Shown here: positions 1-6,663 of the stretch, piece by piece
How positions within the stretch are numbered: the first letter of the stretch is position 1
How the letters are laid out: each line of letters begins with the position of its first letter
Assembly (NCBI GenBank): GCA_005877655.1
Contig: VBOC01000127.1
Location: 3,188 to 11,080, forward strand
Origin: Ignavibacteria bacterium
Lineage (GTDB): Bacteria > Bacteroidota > Ignavibacteria > UBA10030 > SZUA-254
Length of the DNA: 7,893 nt
Direction of reading: 5' to 3'
The notes under the pieces: generated by a model
What the model saw: the letters and a program-made list of their open reading frames with translations, nothing else
Databases searched by the model: none
What the model was told of the DNA's origin: nothing
Translations under genes and position numbers: made by a program

Positions 1-680
1 AGTTCACGGTTCACCGGAAATCCGTCGCCGCACGATTTTCTCCTCAGGCTTTCGTGGGGATGATCAGGACGTATGACGACACGCACGAGGAAACGCTCCG
101 CTCATTTGGGATTCGCTACCGCTTGCTCGATTCGGCGGGGATCGCGGCGGGAAATCTCGATTCGTTCTCTGTTATCCTTTTGGACCTTCGGGCGTATGAA
201 TACAGACACGATGCGGCCCTCTATAATAAGCGGCTGCTCGAGTACGTCCGAACCGGTGGAAATATTATCTGCTTCTACCACAAGACGGGCGATTGGAACG
301 GGAAGGGTTATTCGCCGTACCCGATATTTCTCACAAACGAGCGTGTGACACAGGAAGACGCGCCCGTCACGGAGCTCTTGCCGCGCCACGTCCTCCTCAC
401 TTCTCCGAATGAGATCTCCTCCGGTGACTGGAACGGCTGGATTCAGGAACGGAGCATCTATCTGCCGGCCGGCGATACCGGTAAGACATCGCCGCGATAT
501 GACCGGATTCTGGCAATGAACGACGAGGGTGAAGAACAACCGCCCACCTCATTGCTCTGGTCCCGGTACGGCAACGGTTCCTACGCCTACGTTTCTCTCG
601 CCCTCTACAGGCAGCTGAGGATTCTCCAGGAGGGAGCCGTAAAGCTTTTTGCCAACCTTATCTCGCAGCCCCGGCGCTAA
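1..680 (+). CDS. PIG-L family deacetylase, C-terminal glutamine-amidotransferase-like domain (5' partial)
   Basis: The frame is open from base 3 to the TAA at 678-680, giving 225 visible residues, and the true start lies outside the window. A GTG at 54 is only the first internal start-like codon. The visible part looks like the C-terminal class I amidotransferase-like (ThuA/GATase-like) domain that follows the N-terminal LmbE/PIG-L zinc-deacetylase domain in long proteins of Bacteroidota and relatives. Recognisable pieces are a first strand VGMIRTYDD (18-26), the strand SVILLDLRAYEYR (56-68), LLEYVRTGGNII (78-89), SPYPIFLTNERVT (104-116), GWIQERSIYLP (145-155) and a closing WSRYGNGSYAYVSL block ending in KLFANLI (214-220). 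No nucleophilic cysteine in a GATase elbow is evident, so this domain is probably not an amidase by itself. The deacetylase catalytic domain cannot be seen here. The permease ATG follows the stop immediately, so the two genes are probably cotranscribed. The family call rests on recalled sequence resemblance and is moderately sure. Confidence 0.62.
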   Translation, partial: FTVHRKSVAARFSPQAFVGMIRTYDDTHEETLRSFGIRYRLLDSAGIAAGNLDSFSVILLDLRAYEYRHDAALYNKRLLEYVRTGGNIICFYHKTGDWNGKGYSPYPIFLTNERVTQEDAPVTELLPRHVLLTSPNEISSGDWNGWIQERSIYLPAGDTGKTSPRYDRILAMNDEGEEQPPTSLLWSRYGNGSYAYVSLALYRQLRILQEGAVKLFANLISQPRR

Positions 681-2168
681 ATGCCTGATAACGCAGATCG
701 TCCGTCAGCCGAGGGTTCGCAGGGCTTGATCCGGGGTGTCGGCCTTGCCGGCGCCGTAACGGTTAATATGAACGACATGATCGGTGTGGGACCGTTCATC
801 ACGATCCCGATCATTGTCGCCGCGATGGGGGGCCCGCAGGCCCTGCTGGCGTGGATCCTGGGGGCACTTCTGGTGGTCTGCGACGGATTGGTCTGGGCGG
901 AACTCGGGGCGGCCATGCCCGGCTCCGGAGGATCCTACCAGTACCTCAAGGAGAGCTACAATCCAAAGTCAGCCGGGAGACTGATGGCGTTTCTGTTTAT
1001 CTGGCAGCTCACGTTCAGCGCACCGTTGACCATCGCCTCGGGATGTATCGGACTGGCACAATACGCGAACTTTCTCGCACCCGGTCTGGGAACAGTGCTG
1101 TTCGAGCACAATTTTCTTCTCAACATTCCGTTTCTCGGAGGTCTGGAGGCAAGCGTCGTTCTCACCCGCGGAACATTTGTTGCAATGGCGTGCTGTCTGC
1201 TCGCGGTGTTCCTCCTCTACCGGAAGATCACGATCGTCGGGCGGATCTCACAGTTCCTCTGGATCGGGGTCATGGGCACGATCGCATGGGTCATCGCTGC
1301 CGCCGTCACCCACTTCAACAGCGCACGCGCCTTCGATTTTCCCCCAGGCGCATTCGTGCTCTCGGCCAATTTTTTTAACGGTCTTGGAACGGGAATGCTC
1401 GTCGCGATCTATGATTATTGGGGTTATTACGACGTTTGTTTTCTCGGGGGCGAGATCAAGGATCCCGGGCGCACGATACCGAAGGCCATCCTCTACTCGA
1501 TCGGGCTCGTGGCCGCGATCTACCTTGTCATGAACATCGGTATTCTGGGCGTGATACCGTGGCAGGAGTTAAGCGAGGGCGCAGGGAGTGATACGCGGCA
1601 GTATGTCGTCTCCTCTTTTATGCAACGCCTCTACGGCGATTGGGCGGGGATTCTCGCGACAGTGCTGATCATCTGGACGGCCTTTGCTTCGGTCTTCTCG
1701 CTCCTCCTCGGTTATTCCCGCGTCCCCTACGCGGCCGCCGTCGAAGGCGACTTTTTCAAATCGTTCGCCCGCGTACACCCGCGCCACCGCTTCCCGAACG
1801 TCTCACTCGCGGTGCTTGGCATTGCCGCGACGGTGTTCTGTCTGCTGCGGCTCGCCGATGTGATCACGGCTTTGGTCGTCATCCGGATCATGATTCAGTT
1901 TCTGGCGCAGACCGTCGGGGTTATCATCTTGCGCATCCGCAGGCCGGAGATGCCGAGGCCGTTTTGCATGTGGTTCTACCCTCTGCCGGCATTTGTGGCA
2001 TTCGCCGGATTCGTCTACGTGCTCGTCATGCGGAACAACTTCCTGAAGGAAGTCCGCTACGCCGCGGTCATCCTCATAGCCGGTGTGCTGATCTTCCTCG
2101 TTCGGGCATGGCGGAACCGGCAGTGGCCGTTCGGAGGAGGCGGCTCCTTTATTTCTTCACAAATTTGA
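681..2168 (+). CDS. APC superfamily amino acid permease
   Basis: This 495-residue integral membrane protein is predicted to carry amino acids or related amines across the inner membrane, probably by proton symport or antiport. Hydrophobic segments recur along its length in the roughly 12-helix pattern of the family (first helices about 20-50 and 55-78, last pair about 433-450 and 459-475). Family marks are a glycine-rich break in helix 1 (GVGPFI, 35-40), [16 protein letters not shown] (74-89), [15 protein letters not shown] (256-270), and [14 protein letters not shown] (346-359) followed by [10 protein letters not shown] (366-375). The last block resembles LAT-like members. Length is normal. 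The substrate cannot be read from the sequence. The ATG directly abuts the preceding TAA, and no clear Shine-Dalgarno sequence is visible, so translation may be coupled to the upstream gene. Its last 20 bp overlap the 3' end of msrB on the other strand. Confidence 0.92.
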   Translation: MPDNADRPSAEGSQGLIRGVGLAGAVTVNMNDMIGVGPFITIPIIVAAMGGPQALLAWILGALLVVCDGLVWAELGAAMPGSGGSYQYLKESYNPKSAGRLMAFLFIWQLTFSAPLTIASGCIGLAQYANFLAPGLGTVLFEHNFLLNIPFLGGLEASVVLTRGTFVAMACCLLAVFLLYRKITIVGRISQFLWIGVMGTIAWVIAAAVTHFNSARAFDFPPGAFVLSANFFNGLGTGMLVAIYDYWGYYDVCFLGGEIKDPGRTIPKAILYSIGLVAAIYLVMNIGILGVIPWQELSEGAGSDTRQYVVSSFMQRLYGDWAGILATVLIIWTAFASVFSLLLGYSRVPYAAAVEGDFFKSFARVHPRHRFPNVSLAVLGIAATVFCLLRLADVITALVVIRIMIQFLAQTVGVIILRIRRPEMPRPFCMWFYPLPAFVAFAGFVYVLVMRNNFLKEVRYAAVILIAGVLIFLVRAWRNRQWPFGGGGSFISSQI

Positions 2169-2670
2169 GGGCTGCGGAGTTTATGCAGTACCGCAGTCCC
2201 GTGGGCTCCGGGCCGTCGTCGAAGAGATGGCCGAGGTGTGCCCCGCAGCGGCTGCACATCACTTCCGTCCTCTCCATTCCTAAACTCGAATCCGATGATT
2301 TGAGGACGTTCGCCTCGCCGATGGGAGCCCAAAAGCTCGGCCAGCCCGTACCGGATCCGAATTTCGTCTCTGAAGAAAAGAGCGATTCCCCGCAAGCCAC
2401 GCAGAGATATGCCCCGGTATCGTGGTTATTCCAGTACTTGCCCGAAAATGGGCGCTCCGTTCCCTTACGACGCGTGACTTCAAATTGTTCCGGTGTCAGC
2501 TCTTCCTTCCACTCCTCATCCGACTTTGTGACGCGGAATTTCATCGCTCCCTCTTTCTGCCGGCTCGAGTCGGCCCGATTGAGGGCCTGTCCGCCCGAGG
2601 TTCCACCCGAGTGGCAGGCCGCGGCCAACAGAGCAGCCATGATTGCGTAGGTAACAAAGGTGGTTTTCAT
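2149..2670 (-). CDS. msrB: Peptide-methionine (R)-S-oxide reductase MsrB, lipoprotein form
   Basis: The enzyme reduces the R epimer of methionine sulfoxide in oxidised proteins. The 173-residue product begins with a lipoprotein signal (MKTTF, hydrophobic stretch, lipobox LLAAAC with C19), so the domain is expected to be anchored outside the cytoplasm. The MsrB fold spans about 45-172. Zinc ligands are C90 and C93 (CVAC) and C139 and C142 (CSRC). The catalytic cysteine is C162 in RYCINSAAL (160-168). SGTGWPSF (106-113) carries Thr where E. coli MsrB has its resolving cysteine (SGCGWPSF), and apart from the lipidated C19 no other cysteine remains. Turnover therefore probably goes directly through an external thiol. 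The gene starts 47 nt after the ABC gene stop on the same strand, which suggests it is the last gene of the tyrS run. The linker contains an AT-rich TATATTTA that could serve as a promoter of its own. The 3' end overlaps the permease gene by 20 bp tail to tail. Confidence 0.95.
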   Translation of the reverse strand: MKTTFVTYAIMAALLAAACHSGGTSGGQALNRADSSRQKEGAMKFRVTKSDEEWKEELTPEQFEVTRRKGTERPFSGKYWNNHDTGAYLCVACGESLFSSETKFGSGTGWPSFWAPIGEANVLKSSDSSLGMERTEVMCSRCGAHLGHLFDDGPEPTGLRYCINSAALKFVKK

Positions 2671-2717
2671 TCTTGTCTCTACTGCTGCCTTTAAATATAA
2701 GGATTTTTCGGCAAGAA

Positions 2718-4589
2718 TCAGCGGTAGCCCATCGCCTGCAGATTGAATAATTCTGCGTAGCGGCCAGCGCGGGCGAGCAGCTCCTCATGCCTGCCGATCT
2801 CGAGAATTTCACCGTTGTCGAGGACGAGAATTCGATCCGCCATCCTGACGGTCGAAAAACGGTGTGATATGAGAATCGCCGACTTGCCGCGCGTAAGATC
2901 CGCAAAGCGCTGGAAGACTTCGTGCTCGGCGCGCGCGTCGAGCGAGGCGGTGGGCTCGTCGAGAATCAACAGCTGCGCGTCGCGCATGTAGGCGCGGGCC
3001 AGCGCAATCTTCTGCCACTCCCCCACCGATAGATCCACACCGGTCGCGAACCGTTTCCCAAGATTCTGATCATATCTTCCCGGCAGCCGGTCGATGACTC
3101 CGTCGGCCAGGCTCCGTTCGGCGGCCAACCGGATCCGATCCCGGTCGTCCCGCGCATCGATTCTGCCGACGGCAATATTCTCGGCGGCAGTCATTTGATA
3201 ATGGACAAAATCCTGGAAAATCACACCGATCTCTTTTCGGAGGTCGTTCAGATCATACTCGCGCAAATCGTGCCCGTCAAGCAGGATCCTGCCTTCTGTG
3301 GGATCGTAGAGTCGGGCCAACAGTTTCACCAGCGTCGTCTTACCCGCGCCGTTCTCCCCCACGAGGGCAAGCTTTTCTCCTGCGGCGAGCGTGAATGAAA
3401 GGTGGCGGTTTGCCCACCGGATCGAGTTTGGGTACATGAAGCCGACATCTTCAAAGGTAAACCCCTTGAGAATCGGTTTTGGAAAAGGTCTCGCACGTTG
3501 CGGCGATCGCACGAGCGGCTCAAGACCAAAAAACTCGAAGAGATCGTTGAGATAGAGCGCCCCCTCGCTCAGCGCCGAGAACCGCATCAGTATCGTCTGA
3601 AGCAGGTTCTGGAGCTGCCTGAAAGAACCGGCGTAAAACGTCAGATCGCCGAGCGTCGCCTCCCCCCGGACAGTCCGGAGGATAATAACAACATAGGCGA
3701 AATAATATCCGGCACCTCCGATGAGTGCAAGGACGCTGCCCCAGGACGCGCGCCTCACCGACAGCGACTTATTCGTACGATAGAAGCGATCCGACAATGC
3801 GCCGAACCTTCCCGTCAGAAAATCCGAGAGGTTGAAAATCTTCACCTCCTTCGCCGTCTCGTCGCTCGCCCCCGCATAGCGAAGCGTGTCGAGTTCCCGG
3901 CGCTCGGGAGTCCATTTCCGCATGAACGAGTAGGTCTTTGAGCTGAAGTGCGCCTCGCCGAGAAAGGCGGGTACGAGAGCGATGAACAACAGGACGATGA
4001 GCCACGGACTGAACGCCACCAAACCGGCCGCCAGTGTGGCCATCGTGATGAAATCCTGCATCTGGCCGAACAGCTGAGTCATGAGCGCGATACGCCCGGT
4101 GGTCTGCTGCCGGGCGCGCTCGAGCTTATCGTAGAATGTGGAGTCTTCGAAATGGTAAAGATCAAGATGCGCCGCATGTTCCATGATGCGCATCGAAGTC
4201 CGGTTCGAGAACAGATCGCCCAGGAGGCTATCGAGCAGAGCGATGCCCCTGCCGAGAAGATCGGAAAGGACGGCGATGCCAAATTCCGTCCCGACCAAAA
4301 GCCAGAGGTGCGTGAAGTCGCGTTCGCCCGTCGATTGGACGAGCTGGACTATTTCATTTATAATCAGCCTTCCGACGTGAAGGAGCCCCAGCGGGACGAG
4401 CGCCTTGAGCAGACGGAGGAGGAAATCGGCCGCCGTCATCGGCTTGCTCGTTTGCCACAGCAATCCGAGAAGTTTCGGAAGATTTCGGAGGGCCCTGAAG
4501 CGCTCGTTCAGGTTCATCGGCGGCTTTCCGTCTCGCCGCGGACGAGGAGCGCCGGAAGAAAAAAGAGACCCGAGGCGGCTGAGCCGCAT
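2718..4589 (-). CDS. ABC exporter half-transporter (fused membrane and ATP-binding domains)
   Basis: This is a 623-residue type IV (MsbA/multidrug-like) half-transporter, expected to act as a dimer in the inner membrane and expel a substrate that cannot be read from the sequence. The membrane domain covers about 50-340, with hydrophobic helices near 53-77, 95-118, 179-210 and 284-335. The ATPase domain follows: A-loop aromatic Y386, Walker [10 protein letters not shown] (411-419), Q-loop Q459, signature LSVGEWQ (520-526) instead of canonical LSGGQ, Walker B LLILDEP (540-546), D-loop SLD (549-551) and H-loop H576. All catalytic residues are present. The chosen ATG overlaps the tyrS stop by one base (TGATG), which implies translational coupling. 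The first 24 residues are Arg/Ser/Pro-rich and lie outside the fold, so the internal Met25 (codon 4515-4517, GGAAAG a few bases upstream) is a credible alternative start giving 599 residues. Confidence 0.93.
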   Translation of the reverse strand: MRLSRLGSLFSSGAPRPRRDGKPPMNLNERFRALRNLPKLLGLLWQTSKPMTAADFLLRLLKALVPLGLLHVGRLIINEIVQLVQSTGERDFTHLWLLVGTEFGIAVLSDLLGRGIALLDSLLGDLFSNRTSMRIMEHAAHLDLYHFEDSTFYDKLERARQQTTGRIALMTQLFGQMQDFITMATLAAGLVAFSPWLIVLLFIALVPAFLGEAHFSSKTYSFMRKWTPERRELDTLRYAGASDETAKEVKIFNLSDFLTGRFGALSDRFYRTNKSLSVRRASWGSVLALIGGAGYYFAYVVIILRTVRGEATLGDLTFYAGSFRQLQNLLQTILMRFSALSEGALYLNDLFEFFGLEPLVRSPQRARPFPKPILKGFTFEDVGFMYPNSIRWANRHLSFTLAAGEKLALVGENGAGKTTLVKLLARLYDPTEGRILLDGHDLREYDLNDLRKEIGVIFQDFVHYQMTAAENIAVGRIDARDDRDRIRLAAERSLADGVIDRLPGRYDQNLGKRFATGVDLSVGEWQKIALARAYMRDAQLLILDEPTASLDARAEHEVFQRFADLTRGKSAILISHRFSTVRMADRILVLDNGEILEIGRHEELLARAGRYAELFNLQAMGYR

Positions 4590-5875
4590 CAGACGGCTTT
4601 GACCAGGAGATAATTCCTGGCACCCTTCCGGAGGACGATAAACTTACCCTTGAGCGTCTCCCGGAGCGTAAGGTTCTTATCGACTTCTGTGACGCGAATG
4701 TTGTTCACATAGATTCCCCCTCCCTCGACGGCGCGGCGGGCTTCGCCCTTCGACTTGGCCGCACCGCCGGCGACCAACAGATCGATCAGCGGCGCCCCGG
4801 GATCGCTCAGTTTTGCCTTCGGTATTTCGCAGGATGGGACATCGCCGAAAATGTCAAGCAATTCGTCCTCGTTCACGCCGGCGATTTCGCCCCCGAAGAA
4901 AATCTTCGACGCGCGCAGCGCCTGCGAGAGCGCACCCTCGCCATGCACCGTCCTCGTAACCTCGGAGGCAAGCGTTCTCTGCGCCTCCCGTTCTCCCGGA
5001 GCGGAGCGGTGCCTGGACTCCAGCTCCGCAATTCTTTCTTTTGATAGAAGCGTGAAAAGCTTCAGGTGCCTGATCGCGTCACGGTCTTCGGTGTTAAACC
5101 AGAACTGGTAGAACTTGTAAGGCGAAGTCCTCGCAGGGTCGAGCCAAACGGCTCCCGCCTCCGTCTTTCCGAATTTCTCGCCTTTCGAAGTTTCCAGCAA
5201 CGGGAAGACAATTCCGTGCACATTGACCCCGCGCATTCGACGGATGAGCTCCACTCCGGCTACAATGTTGCCCCACTGATCGCTTCCTCCCATTTGCAGC
5301 GTGCAGGTGTAGCGGTCGTACAGCTGCAGGTAGTCGTACGACTGTAACAGAGAATAGGTAAACTCTGTGAAAGACATCCCCTGCTGCTGCTCGATGCGCG
5401 AGCGGACAGAATCCTTGGCCAACATGTCATTGATAGAAAAAAACTTCCCGACATCCCGGAGGAATTCCATCAGAGAGATGGTCGTGAGCCATTCCGCATT
5501 ATTCACGACGCGCGCGGAATTGCCCTTCTTTTTGAAGTCAAGGAAATGTGAGAGCTGGCTCCGGATACCCTCGAGGTTCTGCTCGATATCTCCTTTTGAG
5601 AGCAACTTTCGCTCCTGTGTTTTCCCGCTGGGATCGCCGATCATTCCGGTCCCGCCGCCCGCAATGGCGATCGGACTGTGGCCGTGCCGCTGCAGGTGGA
5701 CAAGACCCATAATCGGAAGAAGGGAGCCGACATGGAGGCTTGGAGCCGTTGGATCGAACCCGATGTAACCGGTCACGCCGGGCTTTGAGAGTTCGTTCTC
5801 CACTCCCTCGGTCGCCGTGTGGAGAAATTCTCTCCATTTCAGTTCCTCAAGTAGACCCTCGGCAGATTTGCTCAT
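4589..5875 (-). CDS. tyrS: Tyrosyl-tRNA synthetase
   Basis: The cytoplasmic enzyme charges tRNA-Tyr with tyrosine using ATP. It has 428 residues, normal for the bacterial TyrS type. The class I catalytic core shows the HIGH-equivalent HVGSL (48-52) and the KMSKS-equivalent KFGKT (234-238). The tyrosine pocket is conserved as Y37, D81, Y174, Q178 and D181, followed by GGSDQWGN (196-203). The C-terminal S4 RNA-binding domain spans about 362-425 (LIDLLVAGGAAKSKGEARR, then YVNN). The ATG at 5873-5875 places MSKSAEGLLEEL ahead of the core. Upstream (GTGCGAAA before the ATG) there is no Shine-Dalgarno sequence, but a possible promoter lies 29-59 bp away. The gene leads the minus-strand run tyrS, ABC transporter, msrB. 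No T-box leader fits in the 165-bp upstream gap. The stop overlaps the next start by one base. Confidence 0.98.
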   Translation of the reverse strand: MSKSAEGLLEELKWREFLHTATEGVENELSKPGVTGYIGFDPTAPSLHVGSLLPIMGLVHLQRHGHSPIAIAGGGTGMIGDPSGKTQERKLLSKGDIEQNLEGIRSQLSHFLDFKKKGNSARVVNNAEWLTTISLMEFLRDVGKFFSINDMLAKDSVRSRIEQQQGMSFTEFTYSLLQSYDYLQLYDRYTCTLQMGGSDQWGNIVAGVELIRRMRGVNVHGIVFPLLETSKGEKFGKTEAGAVWLDPARTSPYKFYQFWFNTEDRDAIRHLKLFTLLSKERIAELESRHRSAPGEREAQRTLASEVTRTVHGEGALSQALRASKIFFGGEIAGVNEDELLDIFGDVPSCEIPKAKLSDPGAPLIDLLVAGGAAKSKGEARRAVEGGGIYVNNIRVTEVDKNLTLRETLKGKFIVLRKGARNYLLVKAV

Positions 5876-5903
5876 TTTCGCACGAATTGAGAGGCTTGGA
5901 AAG

Positions 5904-5934
5904 TCAAGGTAGCCCTTTGTTCATGAAAAATCAA
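5904..5934 (-). promoter_or_regulatory. Candidate Bacteroidota-type promoter for tyrS
   Basis: Read on the minus strand, TTG (5934-5932) is followed after 20 nt by TAccTTGA (5911-5904). This resembles the -33 TTG / -7 TAnnTTTG arrangement of Bacteroidota, with one mismatch in the -7 box. Transcription would begin about 20-25 nt ahead of the tyrS ATG. The -33 element sits in a short inverted repeat, CAAG-AA-CTTG (5932-5941). The assignment rests on pattern only, helped by the matching element facing the other way. Confidence 0.38.
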
Positions 5935-5964
5935 GAACTTGGGCATGACAAAGAGAAGCTCGAC

Positions 5965-5995
5965 TTGAAACTATCCTTCAAATCCATTACCTTGA
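5965..5995 (+). promoter_or_regulatory. Candidate Bacteroidota-type promoter for the small membrane protein gene
   Basis: TTG (5965-5967) is followed after exactly 20 nt by TAccTTGA (5988-5995), the same boxes and spacing as the element pointing toward tyrS. Transcription would start near 6002, leaving a leader of about 40 nt. The -33 element overlaps an inverted repeat TTGAA-N7-TTCAA (5965-5981), which could be an operator or chance. Confidence 0.4.
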
Positions 5996-6026
5996 GCGTC
6001 GATAAACCAAACCACAAACCACAATC

Positions 6027-6031
6027 GAGGA
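6027..6031 (+). promoter_or_regulatory. Shine-Dalgarno-like GAGGA before the membrane protein start
   Basis: GAGGA lies 9 nt before the ATG at 6041 and supports that start. It is the clearest ribosome-binding-type sequence in the window, since the starts of the permease, ABC transporter, tyrS and msrB lack one. The leader just before it is C/A-rich (AAACCAA then two ACCACAA copies, 6004-6024) and should be little structured. Confidence 0.45.
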
Positions 6032-6040
6032 ATCCTACTC

Positions 6041-6628
6041 ATGCCGCATTTTGATGACGAGCCCACCCTACCCACGCGTGAGCTCCTTTTGTTCGGAATC
6101 CCGTCGGTGATCGGTGCGATCATCGTATCGATGTTAGTTCACCAGTTCTCGGATCTTGTCGCCCATCGCCTCGCGGCGGCATCCACATTGGCCGGGATGC
6201 CGGGGAACAGCTTTCGAAGGGCGATGTTCGAAACTGTGGCGGCCCCGTCCGTGACATTGCTCGCCGCGCTTATTTCATTTGCCACCTTCCTTCGCTTTCC
6301 AAAGAACCTTTTCCTTGGGGCCCTGGCGTTCGTCAACGCGATCGTCCGGCTCCCCGAAACCGTTACGCTCTTTATTCAGCTCTTCTTCCGGCCGAGGCCG
6401 GTGATCGTGCAAGTCCAGGATGGCGCGATTCTCTCCGTCGTACACAATCCGACTGCGGAGATCGTCGTGCTCTGTTTCCTCTCGCTCACGCTTCTCTTCG
6501 TGGCGGTTGCCATCATCCACGAAATGAGCTCGGTGAAATGGAAATGGCTGGTGGCACTCGCCGTGTACGCGGCTCTGATCCCCCTCCAGCCCCTGATGAT
6601 GAAGATCATCGCCCCTCTCGTTGCCTGA
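6041..6628 (+). CDS. Small multi-spanning membrane protein of unknown function
   Basis: I do not recognise this 195-residue protein with confidence. It has a short acidic N-terminus (MPHFDDEPT), then hydrophobic segments at about 16-35, 67-86, 89-113, 139-160 and 168-186, so four or five membrane passes. The loop FRPRP (116-120) then QVQDG is the main polar stretch. The first helix ends with two histidines, H34 and H42, in VHQFSDLVAHRLA. Next come a short loop and an AAP turn (67-69) at the head of the second helix. This layout loosely recalls M50-like membrane metalloproteases, but there is no HExxH and no glutamate next to H34, so a protease function is not supported. HE (160-161) at the end of the fourth segment is another possible metal-ligand pair. 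The gene has its own promoter candidate and a GAGGA ribosome site. It converges with hpnE, leaving 24 nt between the stops. Coding status is supported by the start signals, the G/C-rich third positions and the regular helix pattern. Confidence 0.8.
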   Translation: MPHFDDEPTLPTRELLLFGIPSVIGAIIVSMLVHQFSDLVAHRLAAASTLAGMPGNSFRRAMFETVAAPSVTLLAALISFATFLRFPKNLFLGALAFVNAIVRLPETVTLFIQLFFRPRPVIVQVQDGAILSVVHNPTAEIVVLCFLSLTLLFVAVAIIHEMSSVKWKWLVALAVYAALIPLQPLMMKIIAPLVA

Positions 6629-6636
6629 ATTGAACG

Positions 6637-6663
6637 GGATCCGGGGGACGCCTCACCGGATCC
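6637..6663. terminator. GC-rich hairpin between convergent genes, possible bidirectional terminator
   Basis: GGATCCGG (6637-6644) and CCGGATCC (6656-6663) form a perfect 8-bp stem around an 11-nt loop. The hairpin lies just after the membrane protein stop (6626-6628), and its loop contains the hpnE stop (6653-6655). No run of T follows on either strand, so it is not a classical intrinsic terminator. It could still block or stabilise the 3' ends of both transcripts. Confidence 0.4.

Noticed and set aside
102..539. A 145-codon minus-strand frame opposite the PIG-L-like gene.
   Set aside because: It is antisense to a better-supported frame that has recognisable domain blocks, and it shows no motifs of its own.
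1640..2650. A 336-codon plus-strand frame across the permease end and the msrB antisense strand.
   Set aside because: It is a shadow of two well-supported genes. Its composition is Arg/Pro/His-rich with no domain, as expected from a G/C-rich alternate frame.
2671..2717. A separate promoter or terminator in the 47-bp gap between the ABC gene and msrB.
   Set aside because: TATATTTA could be a -7/-10 box, but no -33/-35 element lies at a suitable distance and no hairpin with a T-tract is present, so simple cotranscription is the safer reading.
3402..4613. Two long plus-strand frames (179 and 221 codons) antisense to the ABC transporter.
   Set aside because: Both are highly charged, low-complexity Arg/Glu-rich translations mirroring the real gene, with no start signals or domains.
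5876..5912. A possible T-box or structured leader for tyrS, prompted by the CTTG/CAAG dyad.
   Set aside because: The gap is too short for a T-box, no conserved T-box core is visible, and the dyad is only 4 bp.
5923..6054. A 43-codon plus-strand frame (MKNQELGHDK...) spanning the divergent promoter region and overlapping the membrane protein start.
   Set aside because: Third codon positions are only about 47% G/C, unlike the neighbouring genes. It contains the candidate promoter for the downstream gene, has no close ribosome site, and the frame simply continues an antisense reading of tyrS.
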